DNA of 36,361 bases from Oceanospirillaceae bacterium (GTDB taxonomy: Bacteria > Pseudomonadota > Gammaproteobacteria > Pseudomonadales > Balneatricaceae). The stretch spans positions 1 to 36,361 of the forward strand of contig JAHEDZ010000034.1 in NCBI GenBank assembly GCA_024640955.1, written 5' to 3'. The notes beneath the pieces are model-generated. The model was not told the DNA's origin. It ran no database searches and saw nothing but the letters and a program-made list of their open reading frames with translations. The first letter of the stretch is position 1, and every line of letters starts with the position of its first letter. The position numbers and the translations under genes were made by a program. Shown here one piece after another: positions 1-8,332 of the stretch.

Positions 1-785
1 TCGTCCGTGTCACATGGGAACTCTTCCACCACGGGGTGTAGAACAAGTTTGTAACTCCCGTCCTGCAGTCTATGGTGCGTCAACATCACAACAGGCGAAC
101 TATTCATCTTTGCAATACGGCTAGTTGCCGTCACTGTCGCGGCCTCGACACCAAAGAAAGGCGCGTAGACAGAGTGTTTGGGGCCAAAGTCCTGATCAGG
201 GGCGTACCAGACAATTTCATTTGCCTTTAGCGCGCGAATCAGCGTTCTGAAATCGGATCGATCAATCAATTTATCAATCGATCGCAACCTTCCTTTGAGA
301 ATAAAAGCTTCCATTAATGGGTTATTGTGGGGGCGATACATGGTATTCAGGGGGTAGTACAACGAGAACAGGAGCCCGCCTAGGTCCAGTGTAGAGAAGT
401 GCGCCCCCAGTAGAATAACCCCTTTGCCCTGCGCTAGCGCATTATCGAGATGTTCTCGTCCTTCGAGCGTAACGCGTTTGCGAAATGACTCTCGATCGGA
501 CCACCAGGCCATGGCCGTCTCCACTAAACCGATTCCGTTGTTGATGAATACATCTTTAACAAGTTGTCGCTGTTCACTTTCGTCTAATTCGGGGAAGCAG
601 AGTTTAATGTTTACACTAGCAACATGGCGTCGAGATTTGGCTAGGTGATAGATGATTCGTCCAAGTATTGAGCCAACCTTCAGTTGCAGGCTAAACGGTA
701 ACAGATTGATTAGGCGCAGAAATCCCAGGCCGATCCAAGTTGGCCAGTATTTTGGGGCTAAAAAGTCTGTTATCTTTGGTTTCAT
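1..785 (-). CDS. lpxL: LpxL/HtrB-type lipid A acyltransferase (3' end missing)
   Basis: Membrane-associated acyltransferase that adds a secondary acyl chain to Kdo-lipid IVA during lipid A assembly at the inner membrane. The reading frame runs off the left edge, so about 261 codons of roughly 300 are present. The LPLAT active-site motif HX4D is visible as H129-F-S-T-L-D134 inside GAHFSTLDLGG, and is followed by the family's YRPHNNP stretch. A hydrophobic N-terminal segment lies at about residues 17-35. It is divergent from msbA, the flippase for its product, and waaA, which makes its substrate, so context agrees with function. Whether it is the laurate (LpxL) or myristate (LpxM) type cannot be settled from this fragment. 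Confidence 0.85.
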   Translation of the reverse strand, partial: MKPKITDFLAPKYWPTWIGLGFLRLINLLPFSLQLKVGSILGRIIYHLAKSRRHVASVNIKLCFPELDESEQRQLVKDVFINNGIGLVETAMAWWSDRESFRKRVTLEGREHLDNALAQGKGVILLGAHFSTLDLGGLLFSLYYPLNTMYRPHNNPLMEAFILKGRLRSIDKLIDRSDFRTLIRALKANEIVWYAPDQDFGPKHSVYAPFFGVEAATVTATSRIAKMNSSPVVMLTHHRLQDGSYKLVLHPVVEEFPCDTD

Positions 786-861
786 AGATCGGAAATGCTC
801 TGGAAAACTGAAGTTTAAGAGTGTGTGATACATTGAGCAACCGCCAGCCCAACTCGTTGTG

Positions 862-867
862 TATACT
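862..867 (+). promoter_or_regulatory. possible -10 box for msbA-waaA
   Basis: TATACT lies 33 bases upstream of the GTG start of msbA. No good -35 hexamer is found at 16-18 bases. It overlaps the start of the longest possible msbA reading frame (859), which is one reason for preferring the downstream GTG start. Confidence 0.35.
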
Positions 868-900
868 GGGCGCCAATTTCTTTTAGGAATAAGTATAAAA

Positions 901-2643
901 GTGCAGCCGCAGACGGGCTTTCAGCTATATAAACGCCTTTTAAGCTATGTAGGACCTTACTGGTTCGGCTTTGTCCTGAGCTTTATTGCTTACGCTGGCT
1001 ATGGTGCCTCACAAGCGGCCTCTGCTAAGTGGCTCGAGCTTGTCGTGAATGCTGTTGAGAAGGGTGAGTTTGAACAACGCGCCCTGCTCGCCGTGATGAT
1101 TGTCGTTATCTTTTTTATGCGCGGTGCTGGCACCTTCATCGGAACCTACTCCCTAGCCTATATAGCTCGCCAAGCGATCCACGGCTTGCGAGCTGATCTG
1201 TTCAACAAGCTACAAACCCTCCCAGTTTCTTATTTTGCTCAGGGTAAGTCAGGGCAGATGCTCGCTAAGTTGACCTACAATGTCGAGCAGGTGACGGAGG
1301 CGGTTACTGAAGCGGTAAAGGTCGCCCTTCGAGAGGGCCTTACTGTTATCGGCCTCTTTGGCTACATGCTCTACATTAACTGGAAGCTGACGCTGGTGTT
1401 TGTTGCTGCGGCACCTTTTATGGGTATTGTAGTGATGATCGCGTCCAAGCGTCTGCGTCGCCAGAGCCGCAAGATTCAAGAGAGTGTTGGGGATATCACC
1501 GACTCTGCCTCTGAAGCCATTAAAGGTCATCAGATCGTTCGTATATTTGGCGGCGCTAACTTTGAGAAGCGCCGCTTCCATGAGGCGAGTGATCGCAATC
1601 GCCGTCAGTTTATGAAGATGACGGTGACGCAGGCGATCAATACTCCAATGATACAGATGCTAGTCGCTTTGGCGCTCGCCGCTCTGATGTTTATCGCGAT
1701 GCACCCTGAGGTGATGGCGGGTATGAGCACCGGTGGTTTTGTAGCCTTTCTTACAGCTGCAGGCCTGATCACTAAGCCTCTGCGTCTGTTGACCGACGTG
1801 AACTCTAAAATTCAAAAGGGTATTGCCGCTTCTGAATCGGTTTTTGCGATCCTGGATGCGGCAGATGAAGTCGACAATGGCACTCGAAGAATCACTAGTA
1901 TCGAGGGTCGAATCTGCCTTGAGAATCTGAGCTACAAATACGGGCCAGATCTGCCCCCTGCGCTAGATAATCTCAACTTCTGCATTCCTGCGAATACGAC
2001 GGTTGCTTTAGTGGGTCGCTCGGGTTCAGGTAAATCCACTCTAGTGAGTCTTCTCCCCCGTTTTAATGACGGCTGGGAGGGCAAGCTGACGCTCGATGGT
2101 GTACCTATCGAAGAGGTGACACTGCAGAGTCTTCGTGCGCAGATCGCACTCGTTAACCAGCAAGTTGTGCTTTTTAACGGTACGATTGCCGATAATATCG
2201 CCTATGGTGCGATGTCTGACGCTTCTCGCGACGACATTTTGGCTGCCGCTGAAGCGGCGCATGTGACCGAGTTCTTAGATCGTCTACCAAAGGGGTTGGA
2301 CACGGAGATTGGCGAGGGCGGGGTCTTGCTGTCCGGCGGTCAGCGCCAGCGTATAGCCATCGCACGCGCGATCCTGAAGAACGCGCCTATCTTAATCTTG
2401 GATGAGGCGACTTCTGCACTCGATACTGAGTCAGAGCGACATATTCAGGCCGCGCTGGACGAAGTGGTAAAAGGCCGTACGACGCTGATTATCGCTCACC
2501 GCCTATCGACCATCGAGAAGGCCGATATGATTGTGGTGATGGAGCATGGCCAGATTGTTGAGACAGGGACTCACCAGCAGCTGCTTGAGCAGGATGGTGC
2601 CTACGCCCAGCTGCATCGGATGCAGTTTCGCGATGAGGTCTGA
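901..2643 (+). CDS. msbA: Lipid A export ABC transporter permease/ATPase MsbA
   Basis: Homodimeric inner-membrane ABC exporter that flips the core-lipid A moiety to the periplasmic face. The predicted 580 aa agrees with the roughly 580 aa family length. The N-terminal ~310 residues hold the six-helix membrane domain. The C-terminal ATPase shows Walker A GRSGSGKS (about 372-379), Q-loop NQQ, signature LSGGQ (477-481), Walker B ILILDEATSALD and the H-loop AHRLST. The GTG at 901 is chosen because TAGGA lies 11 bases upstream, the length then fits the family, and an ATG at 859 would overlap a TATACT box. The waaA start follows 2 bases after the stop, which implies translational coupling. Confidence 0.95.
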   Translation: MQPQTGFQLYKRLLSYVGPYWFGFVLSFIAYAGYGASQAASAKWLELVVNAVEKGEFEQRALLAVMIVVIFFMRGAGTFIGTYSLAYIARQAIHGLRADLFNKLQTLPVSYFAQGKSGQMLAKLTYNVEQVTEAVTEAVKVALREGLTVIGLFGYMLYINWKLTLVFVAAAPFMGIVVMIASKRLRRQSRKIQESVGDITDSASEAIKGHQIVRIFGGANFEKRRFHEASDRNRRQFMKMTVTQAINTPMIQMLVALALAALMFIAMHPEVMAGMSTGGFVAFLTAAGLITKPLRLLTDVNSKIQKGIAASESVFAILDAADEVDNGTRRITSIEGRICLENLSYKYGPDLPPALDNLNFCIPANTTVALVGRSGSGKSTLVSLLPRFNDGWEGKLTLDGVPIEEVTLQSLRAQIALVNQQVVLFNGTIADNIAYGAMSDASRDDILAAAEAAHVTEFLDRLPKGLDTEIGEGGVLLSGGQRQRIAIARAILKNAPILILDEATSALDTESERHIQAALDEVVKGRTTLIIAHRLSTIEKADMIVVMEHGQIVETGTHQQLLEQDGAYAQLHRMQFRDEV

Positions 2644-2645
2644 TT

Positions 2646-3899
2646 TTGGCGCTGGCGCTCTACTCCACGCTCTTTAGGCTCCTCCTTCCACTGTTTGCCC
2701 TAAGACTGCTTGTCCGTAGTCGTAGGGCGCCAGCTTATCGCCAGCGTATGCTGGAGCGGCTTGGATTCTCCAAGCCAGTTGATGGTGAACCTCTCTGGAT
2801 TCATGCGGTCTCGGTAGGCGAGGTCATTGCTATAAGCCCGCTAGTTGAGAAGCTGCTTAGCGCAAAATCTGATATCCCCATTTTGATCACTACGATGACG
2901 CCCACCGGTGCCGTTCAGGTTGAGCAGCGCTTCGGTAACAGGGTGAGTCATCGCTACATCCCCTGGGATACGCCCGGTGCAGTGGCGCGATTTTTAGTTC
3001 GTCATAAACCGCGCGCGGGATTGATCGTTGAAACAGAGCTCTGGCCTAACCTTTTGAAAGCGGCCAGCAGACGAGGAGTTAAGCTGCTGCTGGCCAACGC
3101 CCGCCTCTCTGCCAAATCCCAGCGCGGTTATCAGCGATTCAGTGCATTAACCCAAGTTGCTTTCAATTCTCTTATCCATATCTGTGCCCAACATCAGGCC
3201 GATGCTGACCGATTTATTCAACTCGGTTTTCCCGAAGAGAAGATCAGCGTTGATGGCAGCATTAAGTTTGATCTTTCCATTCCGGATAAGATGGTTGAGA
3301 CGGGACGCCGGTGGCGAGCGGGGTTAGGGAACGGGAGATCAGTGCTGATTGCAGCAAGCACCCACAAGGGCGAGGATGAAATTGCTTTGGATGCTTGGCA
3401 AGATCTCAAACAGTCGTACCCTGACATCGCGCTCATACTAGTCCCTCGACATCCGGAGCGGTTCGACAGTGTCACGCAGTTGGCAACCCGCTATTCAGAG
3501 GGGGTTGAGCGACGCTCTTCAGATCAGCTGCCCACTTCGCAGACAGAGATTTGGATCGGTGACAGCCTCGGTGAAATGTTGGCTTACTTTGCTACCGCGG
3601 ATATCGCCTTTGTCGGAGGAAGTTTCTCTGGAACAGGGGGGCATAATCCACTCGAGCCTGCGGCCCTTGGGTTGCCTATTCTGATGGGCCCTAGTCGCTA
3701 CAACTTTCAGAATATTTCCGCTGAATTGGAAAATGAAGGCGCTCTTTTTGCTGTTCAACAAGTGGAGCAATTATCAGAGAAAGCGGCTGAGCTGCTCAAC
3801 GATTCGAAGGGCGCTGGAGAATCCGGGCTACGGGTTGTCAAGCGAAATCGCGGTGCGCTTGATCGCCTCTACAGTCGGATCGAGCAGCACCTTCTCTGA
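2646..3899 (+). CDS. waaA: 3-deoxy-D-manno-octulosonic acid (Kdo) transferase WaaA
   Basis: Transfers Kdo from CMP-Kdo to lipid IVA at the cytoplasmic face of the inner membrane. It is a GT-B glycosyltransferase of 417 aa (E. coli about 425). It has an N-terminal membrane anchor (about residues 3-24) followed by the basic RSRRAPAYRQR stretch. The conserved glutamate of the catalytic region is visible at HAVSVGEV (E59). A C-terminal donor-binding segment GGSFSGTGGHNPLEPAALG is also present. It starts with TTG only 2 bases after msbA; this start aligns with the known N-terminus of E. coli WaaA. It converges on the epimerase gene, with 13 bases between the stops and no clear terminator. Confidence 0.95.
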   Translation: MALALYSTLFRLLLPLFALRLLVRSRRAPAYRQRMLERLGFSKPVDGEPLWIHAVSVGEVIAISPLVEKLLSAKSDIPILITTMTPTGAVQVEQRFGNRVSHRYIPWDTPGAVARFLVRHKPRAGLIVETELWPNLLKAASRRGVKLLLANARLSAKSQRGYQRFSALTQVAFNSLIHICAQHQADADRFIQLGFPEEKISVDGSIKFDLSIPDKMVETGRRWRAGLGNGRSVLIAASTHKGEDEIALDAWQDLKQSYPDIALILVPRHPERFDSVTQLATRYSEGVERRSSDQLPTSQTEIWIGDSLGEMLAYFATADIAFVGGSFSGTGGHNPLEPAALGLPILMGPSRYNFQNISAELENEGALFAVQQVEQLSEKAAELLNDSKGAGESGLRVVKRNRGALDRLYSRIEQHLL

Positions 3900-3912
3900 A
3901 TCGAGCAACAGA

Positions 3913-4920
3913 TTACGAGAGGTAGTAATCCTTGTACCACTCAGCAAATTTCGCCACACCCTCTTCGATCGGTGTATTCGGTTCATAGCCCGTATCCCGC
4001 ATCAGCGCGCTAACATCGGCATAGGTGTGCTCAACATCGCCAGGCTGCAGGGGCAGTAACGTCTTCTCAGTCGTCTTGCCGAACGCTTTCTCCAAACACT
4101 CGATATAGTAAAGCAGCTCTACAGGTTGGCTGTTGCCGATGTTGTAGACCCGCCAAGGCGCCTTGGAGCTAGATGGATTTGGCTGAAGACCCGACCAGTC
4201 TGGATCGGATTGTGCGACTCGATCTAGTGTACGTACCACGCCCTCTACGATATCGTCGATATAGGTAAAATCGCGGCGGTGCTTGCCGTAGTTAAACACC
4301 TTCAGCGGTTTGCCTTGGTTGATCGCATCGGCAAACAGAATCGGCGACATATCGGGGCGTCCCCAAGGACCGTAGACGGTGAAAAAGCGCAAACCCGTCG
4401 TCGGCAAACTGTATAGCTGAGAGTAGCTGTGCGCCATCGCCTCATTGGCCTTTTTGGTGGCCGCATAGAGAGACACTGGGTGGTCGACGTTATCCTCTTC
4501 ACTGAACGGAATGGTCTCGTTAGCACCATAAACCGAGCTGGATGAGGCGTAGACTAGATGCTCAACCTCGTTATGGCGACACCCTTCTAGAACATTCAGA
4601 AACCCGATCAGGTTTGAATCGGCGTACGCGTGCGGGTTCTCGATTGAGTAACGTACCCCAGCCTGAGCTCCAAGGTGCACCACACGATCAAACTTCTCCT
4701 TTGAAAAGAGCTGCTCCATGCCGTTTCTATCGGCCAGATCGAGTTTGATGAAACGAAAGTTCCCCAGCGGTTCTAGCTGTGCCAGGCGAGCCTGTTTCAG
4801 CGAGACTGCGTAGTAATCGTTAAGGTTATCAATACCGACAACCTCATCGCCGCGCGCGCAAAGAGTCTGACTGACATGAAATCCGATAAAGCCGGCGGCG
4901 CCTGTGACAAGAATTTTCAT
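3913..4920 (-). CDS. NAD-dependent epimerase, UDP-glucuronate 4-epimerase-like
   Basis: Extended short-chain dehydrogenase predicted to interconvert UDP-glucuronate and UDP-galacturonate, supplying galacturonic acid for surface polysaccharide or LPS core. The 335 aa match the CapI/WbnF-type length. The Rossmann motif TGAAGFIG (residues 6-13), the serine-rich SSSSVYG strand and the catalytic YAATK (Y152, K156) are all intact. The ATG at 4920 begins MKILVTGAAG, the normal family N-terminus; the reading frame could extend to 5049, but that part overlaps cyaY and looks random. It lies 7 bases downstream of cyaY. Exact substrate is inferred from overall resemblance; a related UDP-sugar epimerase role cannot be excluded. 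Confidence 0.85.
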   Translation of the reverse strand: MKILVTGAAGFIGFHVSQTLCARGDEVVGIDNLNDYYAVSLKQARLAQLEPLGNFRFIKLDLADRNGMEQLFSKEKFDRVVHLGAQAGVRYSIENPHAYADSNLIGFLNVLEGCRHNEVEHLVYASSSSVYGANETIPFSEEDNVDHPVSLYAATKKANEAMAHSYSQLYSLPTTGLRFFTVYGPWGRPDMSPILFADAINQGKPLKVFNYGKHRRDFTYIDDIVEGVVRTLDRVAQSDPDWSGLQPNPSSSKAPWRVYNIGNSQPVELLYYIECLEKAFGKTTEKTLLPLQPGDVEHTYADVSALMRDTGYEPNTPIEEGVAKFAEWYKDYYLS

Positions 4921-4927
4921 TGGGGCT

Positions 4928-5254
4928 TTAGATCTCGCTAAGGTCGAGCTGTTCGTCGGTCTGATCCTTAAAAGCCACACTGAGGTGGTCGCGAAGTGCC
5001 GAGCCGTCGCTGTCGAGCACCCACTGCTGCGAGGCTTCGTCGTAGTCAAAATGTAGGCCCTGAGTGCGGGTTGCCAGCCAAAGTTGGCTCACAGGCGGCT
5101 GGCGAGTCAGGATAATCTGGCTTCTATCAGGACATTTGATAACCATCATTGCACCGTTGTTGTCATAGTCTAGGTCAGACTCTGCATCGTCCAGCAGCTC
5201 TTCAATCTGATTGAGGGTCTCTTCAACACGGCTCAGGTAGAGGGCATCACTCAT
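4928..5254 (-). CDS. cyaY: Iron-sulfur cluster assembly protein CyaY (bacterial frataxin)
   Basis: Small acidic iron-binding protein that modulates IscS-dependent Fe-S cluster assembly in the cytosol. The 108 aa compare with 106 in E. coli. The N-terminal acidic helix (EELLDDAESDLDYD) and the frataxin signature PPVSQLWLATRTQGLHFDY are visible. The ATG at 5254 is chosen because AAGGA lies 8 bases upstream; a longer start at 5272 would add MRKEQK and destroy this spacing. The divergent position relative to lptM matches the cyaY-lptM-dapF-xerC region of E. coli. Confidence 0.93.
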   Translation of the reverse strand: MSDALYLSRVEETLNQIEELLDDAESDLDYDNNGAMMVIKCPDRSQIILTRQPPVSQLWLATRTQGLHFDYDEASQQWVLDSDGSALRDHLSVAFKDQTDEQLDLSEI

Positions 5255-5377
5255 TTTCTGTTCCTTTCGCATAGATAGGGATTGCTTGCGAGTATATCAG
5301 TAGCCAGCATAGGTTTTTAGCGCTTTTGCGCCTGATTCGATCACCTCTGAGTGTCGCTATAAGTGGCGGCATCGCGC

Positions 5378-5383
5378 TATAAT
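5378..5383 (+). promoter_or_regulatory. Consensus -10 box of the lptM-lysA operon
   Basis: Perfect TATAAT. The best -35 at 18 bases is weak (TCGCTA, 5354-5359). The octamer CGCTATAA occurs twice, at 5355-5362 and 5375-5382, exactly 20 bases apart, so a second upstream -10 (TATAAG at 5358) is possible. The predicted transcription start near 5390 gives a leader of about 64 bases. Confidence 0.55.
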
Positions 5384-5398
5384 CGGCGAATAAATAAC

Positions 5399-5425
5399 CG
5401 GAGCATCGTAGACAATCATGCTCCG
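5399..5425 (+). promoter_or_regulatory. Leader hairpin upstream of lptM
   Basis: Perfect 8-bp stem CGGAGCAT/ATGCTCCG (5399-5406 with 5418-5425) and an 11-base loop, beginning about 10 bases after the predicted transcription start. A TTTTT run lies at 5433-5437, eight bases past the stem, so it only loosely resembles a terminator; it may instead stabilise the mRNA 5' end. Confidence 0.4.
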
Positions 5426-5453
5426 CACAGGATTTTTAGTTGGAGATGCGCAG

Positions 5454-5561
5454 ATGCGGATAGTGGCAGCGATTTTTGTCAGCCTTGTATTGGTGGGCTG
5501 TGGTCAAAAAGGGCCACTAGCAATGCCGGGTGAGGCCGCAACTGAGCAGACCAACGGTTAA
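5454..5561 (+). CDS. lptM: LptM-like small lipoprotein
   Basis: Very short predicted lipoprotein (35 aa) with a hydrophobic signal (residues 3-14), lipobox LVGC (lipidated Cys16) and the family hallmark GQKGPL just after the cysteine, comparable to GLKGPL in E. coli LptM/YifL. In enterobacteria LptM assists disulfide maturation of the LPS transporter LptD at the outer membrane. The mature form here is only 20 residues, against about 48 in E. coli. The ATG at 5454 has GGAG 8 bases upstream; an in-frame ATG at 5418 lies inside the leader hairpin and lacks a binding site. It sits between cyaY and lysA-dapF, the conserved location of this gene. Confidence 0.8.
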   Translation: MRIVAAIFVSLVLVGCGQKGPLAMPGEAATEQTNG

Positions 5562-5571
5562 GAGAGTAGAG

Positions 5572-6828
5572 ATGGATAGTTTTGAATACCGCGATGGAGA
5601 CCTCCACTGCGAAGAGGTGTCGCTAAATCAGATCGTCGAACAGGTGGGAACCCCTGCTTACGTCTATTCGCGTGAAGCACTAGAGACGGCGTATCTGGGC
5701 TACTCAGAGGCGCTTGAAGGGCGTGATGCGCTTATCTGCTTTGCAGTGAAAGCTAACTCGAACTTGGCCGTATTAAACGTTTTGGCGAAATTAGGTGCCG
5801 GTTTCGATATCGTATCAGCTGGTGAGCTTGAGCGCGCACTGTTGGCTGGTGCTGAGCCGAACAAGATAGTCTTCTCTGGTGTTGGCAAGCAAGCGCATGA
5901 GATTGCGCGTGCGCTGGAAGTGGGTATTCACTGTTTCAATATTGAATCAGAGGCTGAGCTTTACCGCGTAAATGAGGTGGCTGAGTCGCGCGGTCAGGTT
6001 GCGCGTGTCTCTTTCCGGGTTAACCCCGATGTTGATGCGGGTACGCACCCATACATCTCTACCGGCCTGAAAGAGAACAAGTTCGGTATCGCGATCGATA
6101 CAGCGCCTCAGGTGTACGCCAAAGCGGCGGCGCTGAAAGGTGTTGAAGTGATCGGTGTGGATTGCCATATAGGCAGTCAGTTAACTGAGGTTAGCCCCTT
6201 TTTGGATGCACTGGATCGTCTTTTGGCGCTGATCGATCTACTTGCCGAGCAGGGTATTACTATTCGTCACCTGGACCTGGGCGGCGGCCTGGGCGTCTGC
6301 TACACCGATGAAACCCCGCCGACTCCGGCAACCTATATTGATGCGCTGACTGAGCGTCTGGGTGATCGTGATCTGAAGCTGGTCTTTGAACCGGGCCGCT
6401 CAATCGCAGCGAATTCGGGCGTGTTGCTAACTCAAGTCGAGTTTCTCAAAGAGAACGGTGACAAGAACTTTGCCATCATCGATGCGGCGATGAATGACCT
6501 GATTCGTCCATCACTCTACAGCGCATACCAAGAGATTATTCCCCTCTCTGAGCAGTCAGAGGTAGAGGTAAAAACCTGGGATCTTGTCGGCCCAATCTGT
6601 GAAACCGGTGACTTCCTCGGTAAGGATCGAGAACTTGCGCTCAGCGCTGGCGATCGCCTCGCGGTTTGCTCTGCGGGGGCTTACGGGTTTGTCATGGCAT
6701 CCAACTACAATACTCGCCCTCGTGTGGCTGAGGTGATGGTGGATGATGATCGCTTTCAAGTGGTACGCGAGCGTGAAACCTTTGAGGATATGGTGCGTGG
6801 CGAGCACCTGATGGCTGAGGTCAACTAA
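5572..6828 (+). CDS. lysA: Diaminopimelate decarboxylase
   Basis: Cytosolic PLP enzyme converting meso-diaminopimelate to L-lysine, the last step of the pathway. The 418 aa are typical. The PLP lysine is K60 in [13 protein letters not shown] (H199), GGGLG, EPGRS (273-277) and the substrate-side CETGDF (C343) are intact, followed by GAYGF near the C-terminus. The ATG at 5572 starts [11 protein letters not shown], which matches the Pseudomonas N-terminus; a longer frame from 5530 would overlap lptM and is discarded. The stop overlaps the dapF start by one base (TAATG), coupling decarboxylase with the enzyme that makes its substrate. Confidence 0.96.
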   Translation: MDSFEYRDGDLHCEEVSLNQIVEQVGTPAYVYSREALETAYLGYSEALEGRDALICFAVKANSNLAVLNVLAKLGAGFDIVSAGELERALLAGAEPNKIVFSGVGKQAHEIARALEVGIHCFNIESEAELYRVNEVAESRGQVARVSFRVNPDVDAGTHPYISTGLKENKFGIAIDTAPQVYAKAAALKGVEVIGVDCHIGSQLTEVSPFLDALDRLLALIDLLAEQGITIRHLDLGGGLGVCYTDETPPTPATYIDALTERLGDRDLKLVFEPGRSIAANSGVLLTQVEFLKENGDKNFAIIDAAMNDLIRPSLYSAYQEIIPLSEQSEVEVKTWDLVGPICETGDFLGKDRELALSAGDRLAVCSAGAYGFVMASNYNTRPRVAEVMVDDDRFQVVRERETFEDMVRGEHLMAEVN

Positions 6829-7661
6829 TGCAGCTGCGCTTCACTAAAATGCACGGCCTCGGCAACGACTTTGTGGTGATCGATGCGATCTCCCAGAAGG
6901 TGCGCCTGAACGCGGATCTCGTGCGTCAACTGGCCGATCGCAATCGTGGTGTGGGTTTTGATCAGTTACTGTTGGTGGAACCGCCCTCCGAGCCAGATAT
7001 GGACTTTGATTACCGTATCTACAACGCTGATGGCTCTGAAGTGGAGCACTGCGGTAACGGTGCCCGCTGTTTCGCCCAATTTGTGCGTGAGAAAGGCCTG
7101 GTGTTGCGTGATCGTATCCATGTTAAGACCGCTCGTGGACAGGCCGTGCTTAACATTACTGGACGCGACCTCGTTGAGGTGGATATGGGTGAGCCGGAGT
7201 TGGAACCTTCACAGATCCCACTGCAAGCTGAGGCGCAGTCGACCGTCTACCGTCTTGAGATAGAGGGAGAGGGAGAGATTGAACTCGGTGCAGTGTCGAT
7301 GGGTAATCCACACGGTGTAGTGCTGGTAGAGTCCGTTGATACCGCTCCCGTAGAGGAGCTGGGGCCAATATTAGAGTCCCATCCACGCTTCCCCAACCGG
7401 GCTAATATCGGCTTTATGCAGGTTGTAAGTCGCAGTGAAGTACGGCTGCGTGTTTATGAGCGCGGCGCTGGCGAAACACAGGCTTGTGGCACTGGTGCTT
7501 GTGCCGCGGTTGTTTCAGGTATCTTGCGTGGATTACTTGATGCCAATGTAAAAGTGCGTCTGCCCGGTGGTGATTTACAGATCAGTTGGCAGGGAGAGGG
7601 TTCACCGGTGATGATGACCGGCCCCGTGGCGAGCGTTTATGAAGGGCAGATCTATCTATGA
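6828..7661 (+). CDS. dapF: Diaminopimelate epimerase
   Basis: Cofactor-independent epimerase converting LL- to meso-diaminopimelate for peptidoglycan and lysine. The 277 aa match the family. The two catalytic cysteines are in HCGNGARC (C75) and ACGTGAC (C220), and the N-terminal [13 protein letters not shown] is canonical. It overlaps lysA by one base upstream and DUF484 by four bases (ATGA) downstream, so the operon is translationally coupled. Confidence 0.97.
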   Translation: MQLRFTKMHGLGNDFVVIDAISQKVRLNADLVRQLADRNRGVGFDQLLLVEPPSEPDMDFDYRIYNADGSEVEHCGNGARCFAQFVREKGLVLRDRIHVKTARGQAVLNITGRDLVEVDMGEPELEPSQIPLQAEAQSTVYRLEIEGEGEIELGAVSMGNPHGVVLVESVDTAPVEELGPILESHPRFPNRANIGFMQVVSRSEVRLRVYERGAGETQACGTGACAAVVSGILRGLLDANVKVRLPGGDLQISWQGEGSPVMMTGPVASVYEGQIYL

Positions 7662-8329
7662 GTCAGGGTATTACGGAACAGCAGGTTGCTGATTTTCTCT
7701 CAGCGAATCCCGATTTCTTCTCGCAGCAGGCTTGGTTGCTGGAGAAACTGACTGTGCCGCATCAAGCGGGTGGTGCGGTTTCGCTGGTAGAGCGTCAGAC
7801 CAGTGTACTGCGTGCAAAAGCACAAACCCTTCAAACCCACCTATCCGATATGATCGATGCTGCACGGCATAACGATGGCCAGTTTGAGAAGACCAAACGC
7901 ATGGTGCTTTCACTGCTAGAGGCAGATAACTTCGACGAAGTAAGCATTGCTCTAGAAGAGAGCCTCTGTGGTGACTTTAGTGGTGATGAGGTGGAGCTGA
8001 TTCTCTTCTGCGATACCGCGCTAGAAGTAAATAACTTGCGCGTTTTACCCCGTGCAGAAACCTCAATGGTTCAGCCGCTGGTCGATACCACACTGCCAAG
8101 CTGTGGACAGTTCAGCGATGCTATGACGCGCTTCTTATTCCGCAACCCGCAAGAGCCGGTTCGCTCCTGCGCGGCAGTTCCTCTGGTAAAAGGGGAGACG
8201 CTGGGATTATTGGCCATTGGCTCTTACGACCCGCTCTACTTCCAATCCAGCCAGGGCACAGTGTTCCTGAGCTATATTGGCGAGGTGCTCAGCCGAATTC
8301 TAGCGCGGTTGATGCAGATTCGCGGCTAA
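7658..8329 (+). CDS. DUF484 family protein (YigA-like)
   Basis: Predicted cytosolic protein of 223 aa of the DUF484 family, whose fold is GAF-like; no biochemical role is firmly known to me. The N-terminal part ([14 protein letters not shown]) is the family hallmark, followed by a helical, possibly coiled-coil stretch (about 45-75) and a C-terminal GAF-like part ending [13 protein letters not shown]. Its fixed position between dapF and xerC, also seen in E. coli and Pseudomonas, suggests shared expression rather than a direct role in lysine synthesis. The start overlaps the dapF stop by four bases. Confidence 0.88.
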   Translation: MSQGITEQQVADFLSANPDFFSQQAWLLEKLTVPHQAGGAVSLVERQTSVLRAKAQTLQTHLSDMIDAARHNDGQFEKTKRMVLSLLEADNFDEVSIALEESLCGDFSGDEVELILFCDTALEVNNLRVLPRAETSMVQPLVDTTLPSCGQFSDAMTRFLFRNPQEPVRSCAAVPLVKGETLGLLAIGSYDPLYFQSSQGTVFLSYIGEVLSRILARLMQIRG

Positions 8330-8332
8330 ATT

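Noticed and set aside
859-900. ATG at 859 as msbA start
   Set aside because: It overlaps a TATACT box, lacks a binding site, and would add 14 residues not expected in MsbA; GTG 901 fits better.
4921-5049. N-terminal extension of the epimerase
   Set aside because: It lies entirely over cyaY in another frame and precedes the canonical MKILVTGAAG start.
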